A stretch of DNA of 49,929 bases from Bradyrhizobium sp. (GCF_030697065.1 NZ_JAUYQU010000325.1:1-49929); one strand, 5' to 3'; positions 34,732 through 44,032 are shown, numbered from the stretch's first letter. A program made the numbers and translations. Notes: generated from the letters alone by a model not told the origin.

Positions 34732-36498
34732 CTATGATGCCTTATCCAGACGCCCGTGCTCGATGGCATCGACCTGCAGCGCGAGGAAACGCGAATAGAT
34801 CCTGCATTGCGAGAACGAACCGCCGGTGAACCACAGCCCGGGCTGTTTGGTGCGGCTCCACATGTTGCGCAGTTCCTGGGTGTCGGCATCGAATCCCCAG
34901 ATCGAGCCGACGCGGGCGGCGACTTCCGCGCCGAACAGCGAACCCACGATGTGATCCTGCCCCTTGTAACCGGTCGCCAGCACGACCAGGTCCGCCTGCA
35001 ATGTCGAACCGTCGCCAAGCAACAATCCATCGCCGACGAACTGCCTGATATCGCTGGCCTGGATCAGCCGGATTTTGCCATCCGCGATCAGTTCGGAGCA
35101 ACCGACATTGAAATAATAGCCGCCGCCGCGGGTGCGAAACTTGAGCGGCCAACCGGTGCCGTCTTCGCCGAATTCGAGCCGAAAGCCCGCCCGCTCCAGC
35201 CGCGACAACAGCGGCGCGTCGAGTTCGCGGACTTCCCTGGTGATCAGTCTGTGCGAGGCCTTCACCACTTCGAGCGGCACCGACGCATTCAGCAGGTCCC
35301 TGACTTCGACGGGCGGTCCGTTGCCGAGATAGGTCTTGTCGTAAAGTTGCGCGCTGGGGTCGACATTGACCACCAGGGTCGGGCTGCGCTGAACCATGGT
35401 GACATCGGCGCCGTTGGCCTGCAGCTCCTGGCAAATGTCATGCGCGCTGGTGCCGGTCCCCATCACCACGACGGACTTACCGCGCCACTGTGCGCCGGCG
35501 GCAAACTGGCTGGAATGCAGCACCTTGCCGACAAACTTCTCGATGGTTGGGATCGTTGGAATATTGGGCGTGCCGCTGACGCTGGTCGCCATCACGATGT
35601 GCTTCGGGTACAGCAGGCGAACGCTGCCGTTGCCACGCTGGATTCGCGCCATCCAGGTCTGCGTCGAGCCGTTGTATTCGGCGCCCTCGAAAACGGTGTC
35701 CGTCCAGAAATTGACTTCCATGCTCTCGACATAGGCTTCGAGCCAGTTCGCGATCTTGTCCTTCGGGATGTAATCCGGCCAGTTCGGCGGGAAAGGCATG
35801 TAGCGCAGGTGATTGACCGGCGTCTTGTTGTGGAGCTTGAGACCGTGGTAGCGCAGCCGCCAGTTGTCGCCGACGCGTTGCTGCCTGTCGATCACGAGCG
35901 TATCGAGCCCGAGCCGCTTCAACTCCACCGCAGCGGAAATCCCGGCGTGTCCGCCGCCCACCACCAGAACGTCCGGTTCGCGGCCTTCGAAGGCAGTTTC
36001 GGTCCGACGTTGTTCGAGCCAGTTCTGTTTGGCAAAATCGCGATTGTGCGTGGCAGGCTCGATATTGCCGGACTTCGTGGCGCTGATCCTGTCCACGTCA
36101 AGCAATGTCGAAAGCGTCCACGCCTTCGGCGCCGCGTCGGACGAAGGCAATAGCCTGACAACGCCGATGGCTGGACCGTTCGCCGTTTCGAACCGGAAAA
36201 TAGCCTCGATCACCTCCTGGCCGGCGAGCACAGCGCGACGCGGCACCAGCAACTCGGTATCGACATCAAGACCGCTGGCACCCACTTTGCGCGCACGTTG
36301 GCATAATTCATCCGCCAATTTGCCGGCGCCGCTGAAGGTCGCGATCTCCCAGGAAATGCCGCACAGGTTTCGCCAGTGGCAGTCCGGCACGAAGAGCGCA
36401 GCAACCGCCGCCGCGTCCCCGCTCGCCAGCGAACAGCCGAAATCGGCGATCCACGATCTTGCCTCGGCTTCGGCGGAAGTCTTGATTCGTTCCAGCAT
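34732..36498 (-). CDS. FAD-dependent monooxygenase with N-terminal SnoaL-like domain
   Basis: A 588-residue class B flavoprotein monooxygenase. Residues about 1-150 form an NTF2/SnoaL-like domain (ADFGCSLASGDAAAVAALF). The flavin domain follows with FAD motif VVGGGHAG, the FMO/BVMO fingerprint FVGKVLHSSQF (F-x-G-x3-H-x3-F), a second Rossmann motif VMGTGTSAHD for NADPH, and the LATGY motif near the end. Plant YUCCA and bacterial FMO-like proteins share this layout. It is single-gene, convergent with the anti-sigma gene and divergent from the SDR. Substrate unknown. Confidence 0.87.
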   Translation of the reverse strand: MLERIKTSAEAEARSWIADFGCSLASGDAAAVAALFVPDCHWRNLCGISWEIATFSGAGKLADELCQRARKVGASGLDVDTELLVPRRAVLAGQEVIEAIFRFETANGPAIGVVRLLPSSDAAPKAWTLSTLLDVDRISATKSGNIEPATHNRDFAKQNWLEQRRTETAFEGREPDVLVVGGGHAGISAAVELKRLGLDTLVIDRQQRVGDNWRLRYHGLKLHNKTPVNHLRYMPFPPNWPDYIPKDKIANWLEAYVESMEVNFWTDTVFEGAEYNGSTQTWMARIQRGNGSVRLLYPKHIVMATSVSGTPNIPTIPTIEKFVGKVLHSSQFAAGAQWRGKSVVVMGTGTSAHDICQELQANGADVTMVQRSPTLVVNVDPSAQLYDKTYLGNGPPVEVRDLLNASVPLEVVKASHRLITREVRELDAPLLSRLERAGFRLEFGEDGTGWPLKFRTRGGGYYFNVGCSELIADGKIRLIQASDIRQFVGDGLLLGDGSTLQADLVVLATGYKGQDHIVGSLFGAEVAARVGSIWGFDADTQELRNMWSRTKQPGLWFTGGSFSQCRIYSRFLALQVDAIEHGRLDKAS

Positions 36499-36667
36499 GC
36501 CCGTTCCCTGCCCTCGCTCCGCCGGACTTGCGCCTGCGTTTGATCAAAAGCGGCCTTATCGCCGCTCGCACGGCAAGCTATCGAAGGATGGGCCTCGGGT
36601 AAAATCCCCGGACGCTGGACTGACCAGCCCGCAGCGCAATGCTGCTGACAGGACCCTCTCCCCTCAT

Positions 36668-36692
36668 GGAACGAACACTGCTTTGTCGGGTT
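36668..36692 (+). promoter_or_regulatory. Possible EcfG-type general-stress promoter
   Basis: GGAAC (36668-36672), 16 bases, then GGTT (36689-36692), near the alphaproteobacterial EcfG consensus GGAAC-N16/17-CGTT with one mismatch. It lies 26 bases before an SDR of the general-stress type, which fits EcfG regulation, but the match is imperfect. Confidence 0.35.
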
Positions 36693-36717
36693 TGGAGTTC
36701 GAGCCCCGGAGCGAACC

Positions 36718-37572
36718 ATGAATTATCCCAAGCCGCCTTTTCCAGATCAGCAACAGCCGATGCCGGGCATGACGGACGCCATGACCCCCGTGCCAGATCA
36801 TGGCGAGACGTCCTACAAGGGCAGCGGCCGCCTCGCAGGCAAGAAGGCCGTCATCACCGGCGGCGACAGTGGCATTGGACGGGCCGTCGCGATTGCCTAC
36901 GCGCGGGAAGGCGCCGATGTCCTGATCTCGTATCTCGACGAGGACGGCGACGCCCGAGAGACCGCACGTTACGTCGAAAAGGCCGGCCGCAAGGCCGTTC
37001 TCGTTGCGGGCGACCTGCAGGCTGCGGACCATTGCCGCGCGGTGATCGCCAAGGCGGTATCCGAGTTCGGCGGTATCGACATCCTCGTCAACAATGCCGC
37101 GCACCAGGCATCATTCAAGTCGATCGAGGAGATCCCGGACGAGGAATGGGATTTGACCTTCAAAGTCAATATCCATGCGATGTTCTATCTGACCAAGGCC
37201 GCGGTTCCCCACATGAAGCCTGGAAGCTGCATCATCAATACGGCCTCGGTCAATTCCGACTCTCCCAATCCGACGCTGCTCGCCTACGCCACAACCAAGG
37301 GCGCCATTCATAATTTCACGGCCGGACTGGCGCAGATGCTGGCGGCCAAGGAAATTCGCGCCAACGCAGTCGCACCCGGGCCGATCTGGACACCACTCAT
37401 TCCGGCCACCCTGCCTCGGGACGCCGTCACGAAATTCGGTGAGCAGGTTCCCATGAAACGGCCTGGTCAGCCGGTCGAACTGGCGACAGCCTACGTGATG
37501 CTGGCCGACCCGCTCTCCAGCTATGTGTCCGGCGCGACGATTGCGGTCACTGGCGGCAGGCCATTCCTGTGA
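36718..37572 (+). CDS. Stress-type short-chain dehydrogenase (YdaD/YhxD-like)
   Basis: A 284-residue SDR with a Pro/Gln-rich N-terminal extension (about 1-38) typical of the general-stress-protein-39 group (YdaD/YhxD, YghA). Cofactor motif TGGDSGIGR (47-55), NNAA (126-129), catalytic S177, Y190 and K194 (YATTK), then the APGPIWTPL loop. GGAG precedes the ATG. An imperfect EcfG-like promoter lies upstream. Reaction unknown; relatives are linked to stress resistance. Confidence 0.88.
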   Translation: MNYPKPPFPDQQQPMPGMTDAMTPVPDHGETSYKGSGRLAGKKAVITGGDSGIGRAVAIAYAREGADVLISYLDEDGDARETARYVEKAGRKAVLVAGDLQAADHCRAVIAKAVSEFGGIDILVNNAAHQASFKSIEEIPDEEWDLTFKVNIHAMFYLTKAAVPHMKPGSCIINTASVNSDSPNPTLLAYATTKGAIHNFTAGLAQMLAAKEIRANAVAPGPIWTPLIPATLPRDAVTKFGEQVPMKRPGQPVELATAYVMLADPLSSYVSGATIAVTGGRPFL

Positions 37573-37626
37573 GCGGCCACAGATCTCACCGATGAAACGA
37601 GATTCGATTTTCAACGTTATCGCGGG

Positions 37627-37881
37627 ATGACCGATGAGGAGCGTCATCTGCTGGAGAACACGGCGCGGAGCCTGCTCCGCGTCATGGAAGAGCACAGGGA
37701 GGCGGTTTCCGGGATGGAGGCCGCTCTGCTCGAAATATATCGCGTCCAGTTCAAAACCGATCGCCGGAAACACCAAATTATGGCGCGGCTGAAATTGAGC
37801 TTGAAAGTCCTGGAAGCCGAGGGGCGGGGCGCGCATTTCCTGCGCGAGTTCATCCGGAAGCTCGAACGGTGGAAGCCGTAG
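37627..37881 (+). CDS. Small helical hypothetical protein (84 aa)
   Basis: I do not recognise this protein. It is 84 residues, highly charged, with heptad-like Leu/Ile spacing (LLENTARSLLRVMEEH, LKLSLKVLEAEG) that suggests a helical or coiled-coil fold. There is no signal peptide or membrane segment. It follows the stress-type SDR by 54 bp on the same strand and may be co-transcribed. The ribosome binding site is weak (GCGGG immediately before ATG). Confidence 0.55.
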   Translation: MTDEERHLLENTARSLLRVMEEHREAVSGMEAALLEIYRVQFKTDRRKHQIMARLKLSLKVLEAEGRGAHFLREFIRKLERWKP

Positions 37882-37953
37882 CTCAGGAGCCCGCACGGCT
37901 TTGAACGTGTGGCCGACACCTGACGGCCAGCATCCGTCGAAAGGTTGCGCCAA

Positions 37954-39159
37954 TCAACGCCGCGCGTAGCAGTGGAACCCGCCGTAAATCCCCGAACGGT
38001 CCCGCTCAAAACCGACCGCGCTCCGCTCCTCGTCGCGGCGCCAGATTTTCCGCAGCGGCGCCAGTTCTTCATTTTCCAGCGGAGACTCCCTGCCGGCAGT
38101 GCGGAAAATCACCCGGACGTCGTCGCTGCCGGTGCGGTCAATTGCAGTCCAGAGCGCGCGGATCTCTTCGGAGGCCATCCAGTCCTGCGAGTCCAGCAGC
38201 ACCACGGCATCGACCTCGCGCGCCGGAAGGCCTTCCAGAAACTGCCGCAGATTGGCGTGCACCGGAATGATCAATCCGGCGCCGTCGCGCATGCGTTCGA
38301 ACTGGCTGCGCTGCAGATAGGGCGGCAGGCAGACATCGCCGGGACCGCGATAACTGCGATGCAGCGCCTGCCATGCGAAATAGTTGGTCTCATTGGGATG
38401 ACCGTTGATCAGCCGCAGCAACCGCTCGTGAAGCACCTGGTTGAGCGGCGCGTCGGCGCCGAGCAGCGCCCGCTGCTGCGGCGGAATGCCGAGGCTGAAC
38501 AGCAGCGCGGGCGTTCCGGTGATCAGCCGCGCCAGCGGTGAATGAAACAGGCGATGAAGACGATACAGCGCCCGGATTCGTTCGGTAGAATTCTTCTCCC
38601 CGTTCAGCAGTGCCGGAAGGTCGACGCGCGCCAGTTTCGCTGCCACATGCGCGAGGCCGATGAAGCGACCGAGCATGCCGTGGCGGTAGAAACCGTCGTT
38701 GAAATAGGCGTGCCGCGGACGACCTATGAAGTTGAGCCGGTCCCAGTAGGCGCGGATCTCTGCATCCAGCACCGGCCGCAGCCGCTCGCGATATAGCGCT
38801 GAATTGTCGACCGAGGCGCCTTCTCCGAAGAACTGCCAGAATTCGGCGTAGCTGGAGAACGCACGAAGCCCCGCGAGTTTGAGCTGGAGCAGCGACAGGT
38901 GCGCCTCGTTGAGGTCGACCGCATAGACCTGCGCCGGTCGCGCCGCGAGATAGGACAGCGCGTTGCATCCGCCGGAGGAGATCGTGACGATGGTGGATCC
39001 GACCGGCAATCGAAGGGCCGCGAGATCCGCTTCCGGATCCTCCCAGATCTGGGTGTAGACCAGCCGGCGAAACCAGAACGCGAAAAGCCGGTCCCACACG
39101 GTTTCCTCGGCCTTCCCCCGGCTGTTGCGGACCGCGTCTGCGATGAGTTGCGTATTCAT
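37954..39159 (-). CDS. btaA: BtaA: SAM:diacylglycerol 3-amino-3-carboxypropyltransferase
   Basis: A 401-residue DUF3419 protein. BtaA transfers the 3-amino-3-carboxypropyl group of S-adenosylmethionine to diacylglycerol, the first step to the betaine lipid DGTS. RLVYTQIWEDPEADLAAL and the SAM-site VTISSGGCNALSYL with VYAVDLNEAH are family hallmarks. Further conserved blocks are YRERLRPVLDAEIRAYWDRLNFIG and HPNETNYFAWQALHRSY. It is divergent from btaB, with a Pho box in the 159-bp gap, so both are likely induced by phosphate starvation to replace phospholipids. Confidence 0.92.
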   Translation of the reverse strand: MNTQLIADAVRNSRGKAEETVWDRLFAFWFRRLVYTQIWEDPEADLAALRLPVGSTIVTISSGGCNALSYLAARPAQVYAVDLNEAHLSLLQLKLAGLRAFSSYAEFWQFFGEGASVDNSALYRERLRPVLDAEIRAYWDRLNFIGRPRHAYFNDGFYRHGMLGRFIGLAHVAAKLARVDLPALLNGEKNSTERIRALYRLHRLFHSPLARLITGTPALLFSLGIPPQQRALLGADAPLNQVLHERLLRLINGHPNETNYFAWQALHRSYRGPGDVCLPPYLQRSQFERMRDGAGLIIPVHANLRQFLEGLPAREVDAVVLLDSQDWMASEEIRALWTAIDRTGSDDVRVIFRTAGRESPLENEELAPLRKIWRRDEERSAVGFERDRSGIYGGFHCYARR

Positions 39160-39252
39160 CCATCCCCCGAATCAACAATCTCACGAGGCTATCGCGGACA
39201 CGCTGCAGTTTTGCGACGGCGGCGAAGACGAAACCCAGACACAAGGGGCACG

Positions 39253-39270
39253 CTGTCACATCCCTGTCGC
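39253..39270 (+). promoter_or_regulatory. Pho box between btaA and btaB
   Basis: CTGTCAC (39253-39259), 4 bases, CTGTCGC (39264-39270): two direct half-sites with the 11-bp period of PhoB binding, against the consensus CTGTCAT-N4-CTGTCAT. It lies 49 bases before the btaB ATG, pointing to btaB, and may also serve btaA. Confidence 0.7.
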
Positions 39271-39318
39271 GCGAACATCGCAAGGATCAGGCGATCACAG
39301 GCGATACGAGGTGCTTGG

Positions 39319-40017
39319 ATGTCGATTTATTCCGAGGAGATCAGCACAAATTCGTCGTGGCCAGTCGAGGCCACGCGCCGCATGAACCGGATGTACCGTC
39401 GACAGCGCCACATTTACGACGGTACCCGGCGATATTACCTGTTCGGCCGGGACCGCATGATCGCCAATCTCGGCGCCAACGCTGGCGCGGATGTGCTGGA
39501 GATCGGCTGCGGAACCGGCAGGAACCTGGTGCTCGCCGCCCGGCTGCATCCTGACGTGCGGTTCTTCGGCATCGATATTTCCACGGAGATGCTGACGTCG
39601 GCGATCTCGGTCATTTCGCGTCGCGGCCTGACCAAGCGAATTCGCGTCGCGCATGGCGACGGGACTTCCTTCAATCCGCAGGCCCTGTTCGGTATCGCAC
39701 AATTCGACCACGTGATGGTCTCTTACAGTCTGTCGATGATCCCTGACTGGCGCCGCGTGCTGCAGGCAGCCGCAAGCGGCCTCAAGCCCGGCGGGCGTCT
39801 GCACATTGTCGATTTTGGCAATCAGGAGCGCCTGCCGGGATTCGCCCGAACGCTGCTCAAGGGGTGGCTGGCGCTGTTCGATGTCACCCCTCGTGACGAG
39901 CTCGAACGCGAGTTGTTGGCGATGGTCAAGAGGACGAACGCCGATCTGAAGTTCGATCGACCATTCCGCGGCTATGCGCAATATGCCGTACTGACCCTTC
40001 CGCCGAAGGCCGCGTGA
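39319..40017 (+). CDS. btaB: BtaB: diacylglycerylhomoserine N-methyltransferase
   Basis: A 232-residue SAM-dependent methyltransferase. BtaB trimethylates diacylglycerylhomoserine to DGTS. MNRMYRRQRHIYDGTRRYYLFGRDRMI is the characteristic N-terminal block. SAM motif I is VLEIGCGTGRNL, and GIDISTEML and GGRLHIVDFG follow. GAGG lies upstream of the ATG. It is divergent from btaA and preceded by a Pho box. Its stop overlaps the start of the next gene (GTGA), an SMR transporter. Confidence 0.9.
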   Translation: MSIYSEEISTNSSWPVEATRRMNRMYRRQRHIYDGTRRYYLFGRDRMIANLGANAGADVLEIGCGTGRNLVLAARLHPDVRFFGIDISTEMLTSAISVISRRGLTKRIRVAHGDGTSFNPQALFGIAQFDHVMVSYSLSMIPDWRRVLQAAASGLKPGGRLHIVDFGNQERLPGFARTLLKGWLALFDVTPRDELERELLAMVKRTNADLKFDRPFRGYAQYAVLTLPPKAA

Positions 40018-40337
40018 CCGGTTGGCTTGCATTGTTGGCGGCGGGACTGCTTGAGATCGCCTGGGCATTCGGGTTGAAATATTCCGATGGCCTCACCCGG
40101 TTCTGGCCGACCGTTGCAACCCTCGTGGCAATCGCGCTCAGCTTCGGGCTGATGGCGATCGCGCTGAAGTCGCTGCCGTTTGGCACGGCCTATGCCGTGT
40201 GGACCGGCATCGGCGCCACCGGCACCATCATTCTGGGAATGCTGATCTACAGCGAGCCGGCCGATCCGGTCCGGGTCCTGTGCCTGACGCTGATCGTGGC
40301 GGGAATCGTGGGGCTCAAGCTCAACTCGCCGGTATGA
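40014..40337 (+). CDS. SMR-family transporter (SugE/Gdx type)
   Basis: A 107-residue small multidrug resistance protein with four membrane helices. The essential Glu is E14 in LLEIAWAFGLKYS; the W-A-x-G-L-K pattern after it is closer to the SugE/Gdx (guanidinium exporter) subgroup than to EmrE. The GTG start overlaps the btaB stop by 4 bases, so it is translated from the same mRNA. No guanidine riboswitch is visible upstream. A cationic metabolite is the likely substrate. Confidence 0.85.
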   Translation: MTGWLALLAAGLLEIAWAFGLKYSDGLTRFWPTVATLVAIALSFGLMAIALKSLPFGTAYAVWTGIGATGTIILGMLIYSEPADPVRVLCLTLIVAGIVGLKLNSPV

Positions 40338-40352
40338 ACTGCCAAAATGGCT

Positions 40353-41336
40353 TCACGGCCTTCTCCTAGCGCGCAAGCTCCTCCAGCCCTCGAGGCCACC
40401 GAACAGCGCCAGCGCCAGCACGAACGGAAGGAAATGGTACAGGAACCGGAACATGAGCAGCGCCGCAATGACCGGCTCCTTCTCGTCGCCGGCCAGGCCG
40501 ATCAGTATCGCCGCGTCGAACACGCCAATTCCCGCGGGCGTGTGGCTGGCAAAACCCAGCAACGTCGCGGCGATGAACACGGCGACCACGCGAAACACCC
40601 CGATATCCAGCCCGGCCGGCAACAGCACATACATCGCCAGCGCCGCGGCGCCGAGATCGAAAATTCCGATCGCGATCTGCAGCAGGACCATCGGCCCTGA
40701 CGGAAGCCGCACCGGCCAGCGCCGGGTTCCGAAACTCCTGGGCGCGATCCAGGTCCAGAGCAGGAAGGCGAGCACGCCGACAATCAGCGCCACTGCGAGC
40801 CAGCGATTGGCAGCCGGCGGCAGATAATTGATCAGGCTGATAGCATCGGGTGCGCAGAGCAGGCTGAGCGCCAGCGCCGTCAGGTTCCCAAGCCAGAACG
40901 TCAACCCGGTCAGGAAGCTGATATTCGCCACGTCGAAAACCCCGAGGCCATGGCGCGAATAGACCCGGTAGCGGATCACAGGCGCGATCAACGCCACCGC
41001 TCCGACGCCATGCGCGATCGGGTAGCTGGTGAAACTCGCCAGCGCTGCAATCCGGTACGGGATGTCGGCCCGCGTGATCGTGCGCAGTGCCAACAAGTCG
41101 TAGAGGGTCAGGCTGGCATAGGAGACCGCCACCAGCACCAGGGCCATGACAATCACGCCTGGGCTCGTGTGTCGAACGACCGAGAATACCTCGCCGTAGT
41201 CGACGTTCTTGAGCGCATGCATCAACGCGAAGATAGCTGCCCCCGCGATGGCAAGGCTGACGACCACGCCCAGGCCCTTCAGTCGGGCGTGGCTACGGGG
41301 TGTCTTTGGCAGTACAATGGCCTTCAGGGGGTGCAT
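40353..41336 (-). CDS. Lysylphosphatidylglycerol synthase TM-domain-like protein
   Basis: A 327-residue integral membrane protein with about eight helices, of the LPG_synthase_TM/UPF0104 flippase-like family (the membrane half of MprF). SYASLTLYDLLALRTI, GVGAVALIAPVIRYRVYSRHGL and SHTPAGIGVFDAAIL are the conserved segments. The C-terminal synthase domain of MprF is absent, so it is more likely a lipid flippase or an accessory membrane protein. It converges with the SMR gene at 15 bp distance. Confidence 0.82.
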   Translation of the reverse strand: MHPLKAIVLPKTPRSHARLKGLGVVVSLAIAGAAIFALMHALKNVDYGEVFSVVRHTSPGVIVMALVLVAVSYASLTLYDLLALRTITRADIPYRIAALASFTSYPIAHGVGAVALIAPVIRYRVYSRHGLGVFDVANISFLTGLTFWLGNLTALALSLLCAPDAISLINYLPPAANRWLAVALIVGVLAFLLWTWIAPRSFGTRRWPVRLPSGPMVLLQIAIGIFDLGAAALAMYVLLPAGLDIGVFRVVAVFIAATLLGFASHTPAGIGVFDAAILIGLAGDEKEPVIAALLMFRFLYHFLPFVLALALFGGLEGWRSLRARRRP

Positions 41337-41526
41337 CCGTCCGGGCGCGGTACCGATGGCTGCGCCGGCTGATTCGGGTGATCGATCTCCCCCAATGGCA
41401 TGCCGATGTGACGAGAGCGTTACGCGCCGTATCGGGGCTCCCCGGCGACTGCCGCGCCTGCTCCGGCCATGCCTCCGTCATAAACCTCGCCGCCCCCTGC
41501 GCACTGAAAATTGATCTGGTTAACCA

Positions 41527-42156
41527 TCATGACGATGGCGACGCGCGGGGCTTTGTCGTCGAAGGCGAACAAGCGTCGCTGATGATCCGCAGCAATTCCA
41601 AAGCATGATCCTCGGCATTGCCGACATTCATGATGACGACATCAGGCGGGGCGGCATCCGCCTCGACAGCGCGGCTCAGCCGGTCGGCGACCCGGCCGTC
41701 GCTGCCGCGCGCCCGCGCGGCAAGCCGCTCGGCGAGGATCTCAGCCGGCGCCGTGATCGAGACCACCATGACGTCGGCATAGGCGCGGCGTAACTCACCC
41801 ACGACGGTACGTGACGCATTGGCAACTACCGTCCGCCCGGCGCGGATTTCGTCATCGATGGCACGACGCAGCCCATAGCAATGACCATGAGCCTCCCAAT
41901 GCACGGAAAACTCGCCACGGACTTGCGCCTGACGAAATTCCGCAGGTCTCAGATGTTCATTTTCTTCCGAGGATGACGCTTCACGCGTCACGACGCGGCG
42001 CGGAAAGACGATGTCGCCGCCGCCGGCGCAGACGGCGCGGACCAGACCGATCAGCGTGTCCTTGCCGGCGCCGCTCGGACCGACCACCAGAACCAGCCGG
42101 CCCGGACCGATCCCCGTCGCGGCCGGATCGCCGCATATCGTCGTCGCCTCCGTCAC
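41527..42156 (-). CDS. phnN: Ribose 1,5-bisphosphate phosphokinase
   Basis: A 209-residue guanylate-kinase-like enzyme that makes PRPP from ribose 1,5-bisphosphate, the last step of C-P lyase carbon salvage. P-loop GPSGAGKDT near residue 27, RRVVTRE, and HWEAHGHCYGL are diagnostic. Its start overlaps the phnM end by 4 bases. It ends the phnGHIJKLMN run. Confidence 0.92.
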   Translation of the reverse strand: MTEATTICGDPAATGIGPGRLVLVVGPSGAGKDTLIGLVRAVCAGGGDIVFPRRVVTREASSSEENEHLRPAEFRQAQVRGEFSVHWEAHGHCYGLRRAIDDEIRAGRTVVANASRTVVGELRRAYADVMVVSITAPAEILAERLAARARGSDGRVADRLSRAVEADAAPPDVVIMNVGNAEDHALELLRIISDACSPSTTKPRASPSS

Positions 42157-43310
42157 GCTACGCGATGCCCTTCACGCCAGACGCTGCGCACCACCGGAAT
42201 ATCGCGGGCCACGTGCACGCGGATCAGATCGGCACGCTTGCCTGCTGCAATCTCGCCGCGATCATCGAGCCCGACCGCTTCGGCGGGCGTCTTGGTGACG
42301 GTGCGGACGGCGGACGCAAGGTCAATGGCCGGTACGCGCTGCGGCAACTGCAATGCGGCCATCAGCAGGCTGGAAGGAATATAATCGGAGGACAGGATGT
42401 CCAGCAGTCCCTCGCACGCGAGGTCGATCGCGGCGATGTTGCCGGAATGCGAACCGCCGCGCACCACGTTCGGCGCTCCCATCAGGATGCCGATGCCCGC
42501 CTCGTGCAATCCACGGGCGGCTTCCATCGTGGTCGGGAATTCCGCTACCGAAATCCGGTCCTTGATGGCATCGGTCACGTTTTCGTCCGTGGTGTCGTCG
42601 TGGCTGGCGAGCGGAATGTTGTACTGGTGGGCCAGCGCCACGATCTCGCGCATATTGGTCGCGGCATAGGCCTTCTGATAGGCAAAGCGGCGTTCAAACA
42701 GCACGTCGAGTTCGGCGTCGGTCATGCCGGCGCCCTTGCCGCGGTAGTAGTCGCGCAGCTTGCCTTCGTCGCGAAACTGCCGTTGTCCCGGTGTGTGGTC
42801 CATTAAGGACATCAGACGGACGTCCGGCCGGCCGATCAGTTCCCTGGCTTCCTCGACCACGCTTGGCATGGGGATTTCGCAGCGCAGATGCAGGAAATGA
42901 TCCGATCGCAGCAGATCGGCGTCGCGGGCCGCCGAGATCGCCTCGGCTAGCACACCGGCCCTGCCATCGACGTCCTCGGCGCCGTCTTCGCGCCAGACCC
43001 GCAGCGAATCCAGCACCGTGGTGATGCCCGATGTCGCCAGCTGCGCGTCATAGGAGACCACGGCGGCGATCGGATCCCAGAACACCTTTGGGCGGGGCAC
43101 GTAATGCGCTTCCAGATGATCGGTGTGCAGCTCGATCAGACCGGGCATAATCATGTCGCCGGTCGCGTCCACGCTGCCGGCGGGGGCGCTCCCCTCGCCA
43201 CATTCCGCGATTCGGCCGTTGGCAAAGGCAATCCAGCCGCGCTCGATCACGCGGTCGGCGAGAACGATCCTGGCGTTGCCAATGACGGTGTCGGAGCCGG
43301 TCGAAGTCAT
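42153..43310 (-). CDS. phnM: Ribose 1-methylphosphonate 5-triphosphate diphosphatase
   Basis: A 385-residue amidohydrolase-superfamily enzyme that removes pyrophosphate from the C-P lyase intermediate. Metal ligands include H62 and H65 in LHTDHLEAH. LMDHTPGQRQF, ASHDDTTDENV and GAPNVVRGGSHSGN are PhnM hallmarks. It follows phnL by 13 bp and overlaps phnN by 4. All metal-binding segments appear intact. Confidence 0.95.
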   Translation of the reverse strand: MTSTGSDTVIGNARIVLADRVIERGWIAFANGRIAECGEGSAPAGSVDATGDMIMPGLIELHTDHLEAHYVPRPKVFWDPIAAVVSYDAQLATSGITTVLDSLRVWREDGAEDVDGRAGVLAEAISAARDADLLRSDHFLHLRCEIPMPSVVEEARELIGRPDVRLMSLMDHTPGQRQFRDEGKLRDYYRGKGAGMTDAELDVLFERRFAYQKAYAATNMREIVALAHQYNIPLASHDDTTDENVTDAIKDRISVAEFPTTMEAARGLHEAGIGILMGAPNVVRGGSHSGNIAAIDLACEGLLDILSSDYIPSSLLMAALQLPQRVPAIDLASAVRTVTKTPAEAVGLDDRGEIAAGKRADLIRVHVARDIPVVRSVWREGHRVA

Positions 43311-43323
43311 GTCGGTTCTTTCT

Positions 43324-44028
43324 CTAAGCCGCTAATGCAAACGACGTCACGTCGACGATGCGGTCGGCGATCAGATGGCGGATCTCGTCGTCATGGACAA
43401 TGGCGACCATGGCAACGTCCGCACGTTTCTTTTGCTCGATCAATTCGACCACGACAGCACGGTTCGCCGCATCGAGCGATGCGGTCGGCTCGTCCAGCAG
43501 CAGGATCGGCAGATCGGAGATGAAGCCGCGCGCGATGTTGACGCGCTGCTGCTCGCCGCCGGAGAAGGTCGAGGGCGGCAGCGGCCACAGCCGCTCCGGG
43601 ATGTTGAGGCGACGCAGCAACTGCCCTGCCCGCTCCTGCGCCTGCGGACGCGCCATTCCGTTGGCGATCAACGGTTCGGCCACCACGTCGAGCGTGGCCA
43701 CCCGCGGCACCGCCCGCAGAAACTGGCTGACATAGCCAATGGTGGCACGGCGCACGCTGAGGATCTGCCGCGGTTCGGCGCTGGCGAGATCGACCAGCGT
43801 GCCCTGGTGGCGTATCCCGATGCGGCCGCCATCGCAGCGATAATTGCCGAAGATCATCTTCAGGATCGAGGATTTACCGGCGCCCGACGGACCGGACAGC
43901 ACCACGCACTCGCCGGGCTCGACCTGAAAGGTGACGCCGCTTACCACCGGCAACTCTATGCCGCCCTGCAGATGCATGGTGAAGGTTTTTTGCGCGTGGC
44001 GGATATCGATCATCGCGGTCATAGGCAT
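43324..44028 (-). CDS. phnL: C-P lyase ABC-type ATPase subunit PhnL
   Basis: A 234-residue ABC-type ATPase linked to the C-P lyase complex and not to transport. Walker A GPSGAGKSS, Q-loop YVSQFLRAVP, signature FSGGEQQR, Walker B LLLDEPTA and the switch His region VAIVHDDEIR are complete. It follows phnK by 4 bp. An internal ATG at 44016 is an alternative start. Confidence 0.94.
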   Translation of the reverse strand: MPMTAMIDIRHAQKTFTMHLQGGIELPVVSGVTFQVEPGECVVLSGPSGAGKSSILKMIFGNYRCDGGRIGIRHQGTLVDLASAEPRQILSVRRATIGYVSQFLRAVPRVATLDVVAEPLIANGMARPQAQERAGQLLRRLNIPERLWPLPPSTFSGGEQQRVNIARGFISDLPILLLDEPTASLDAANRAVVVELIEQKKRADVAMVAIVHDDEIRHLIADRIVDVTSFALAA

Positions 44029-44032
44029 GGGC

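Noticed and set aside
40014..40337. Guanidine riboswitch for the SugE/Gdx-like gene
   Set aside because: The gene starts inside btaB, leaving no leader for a riboswitch.
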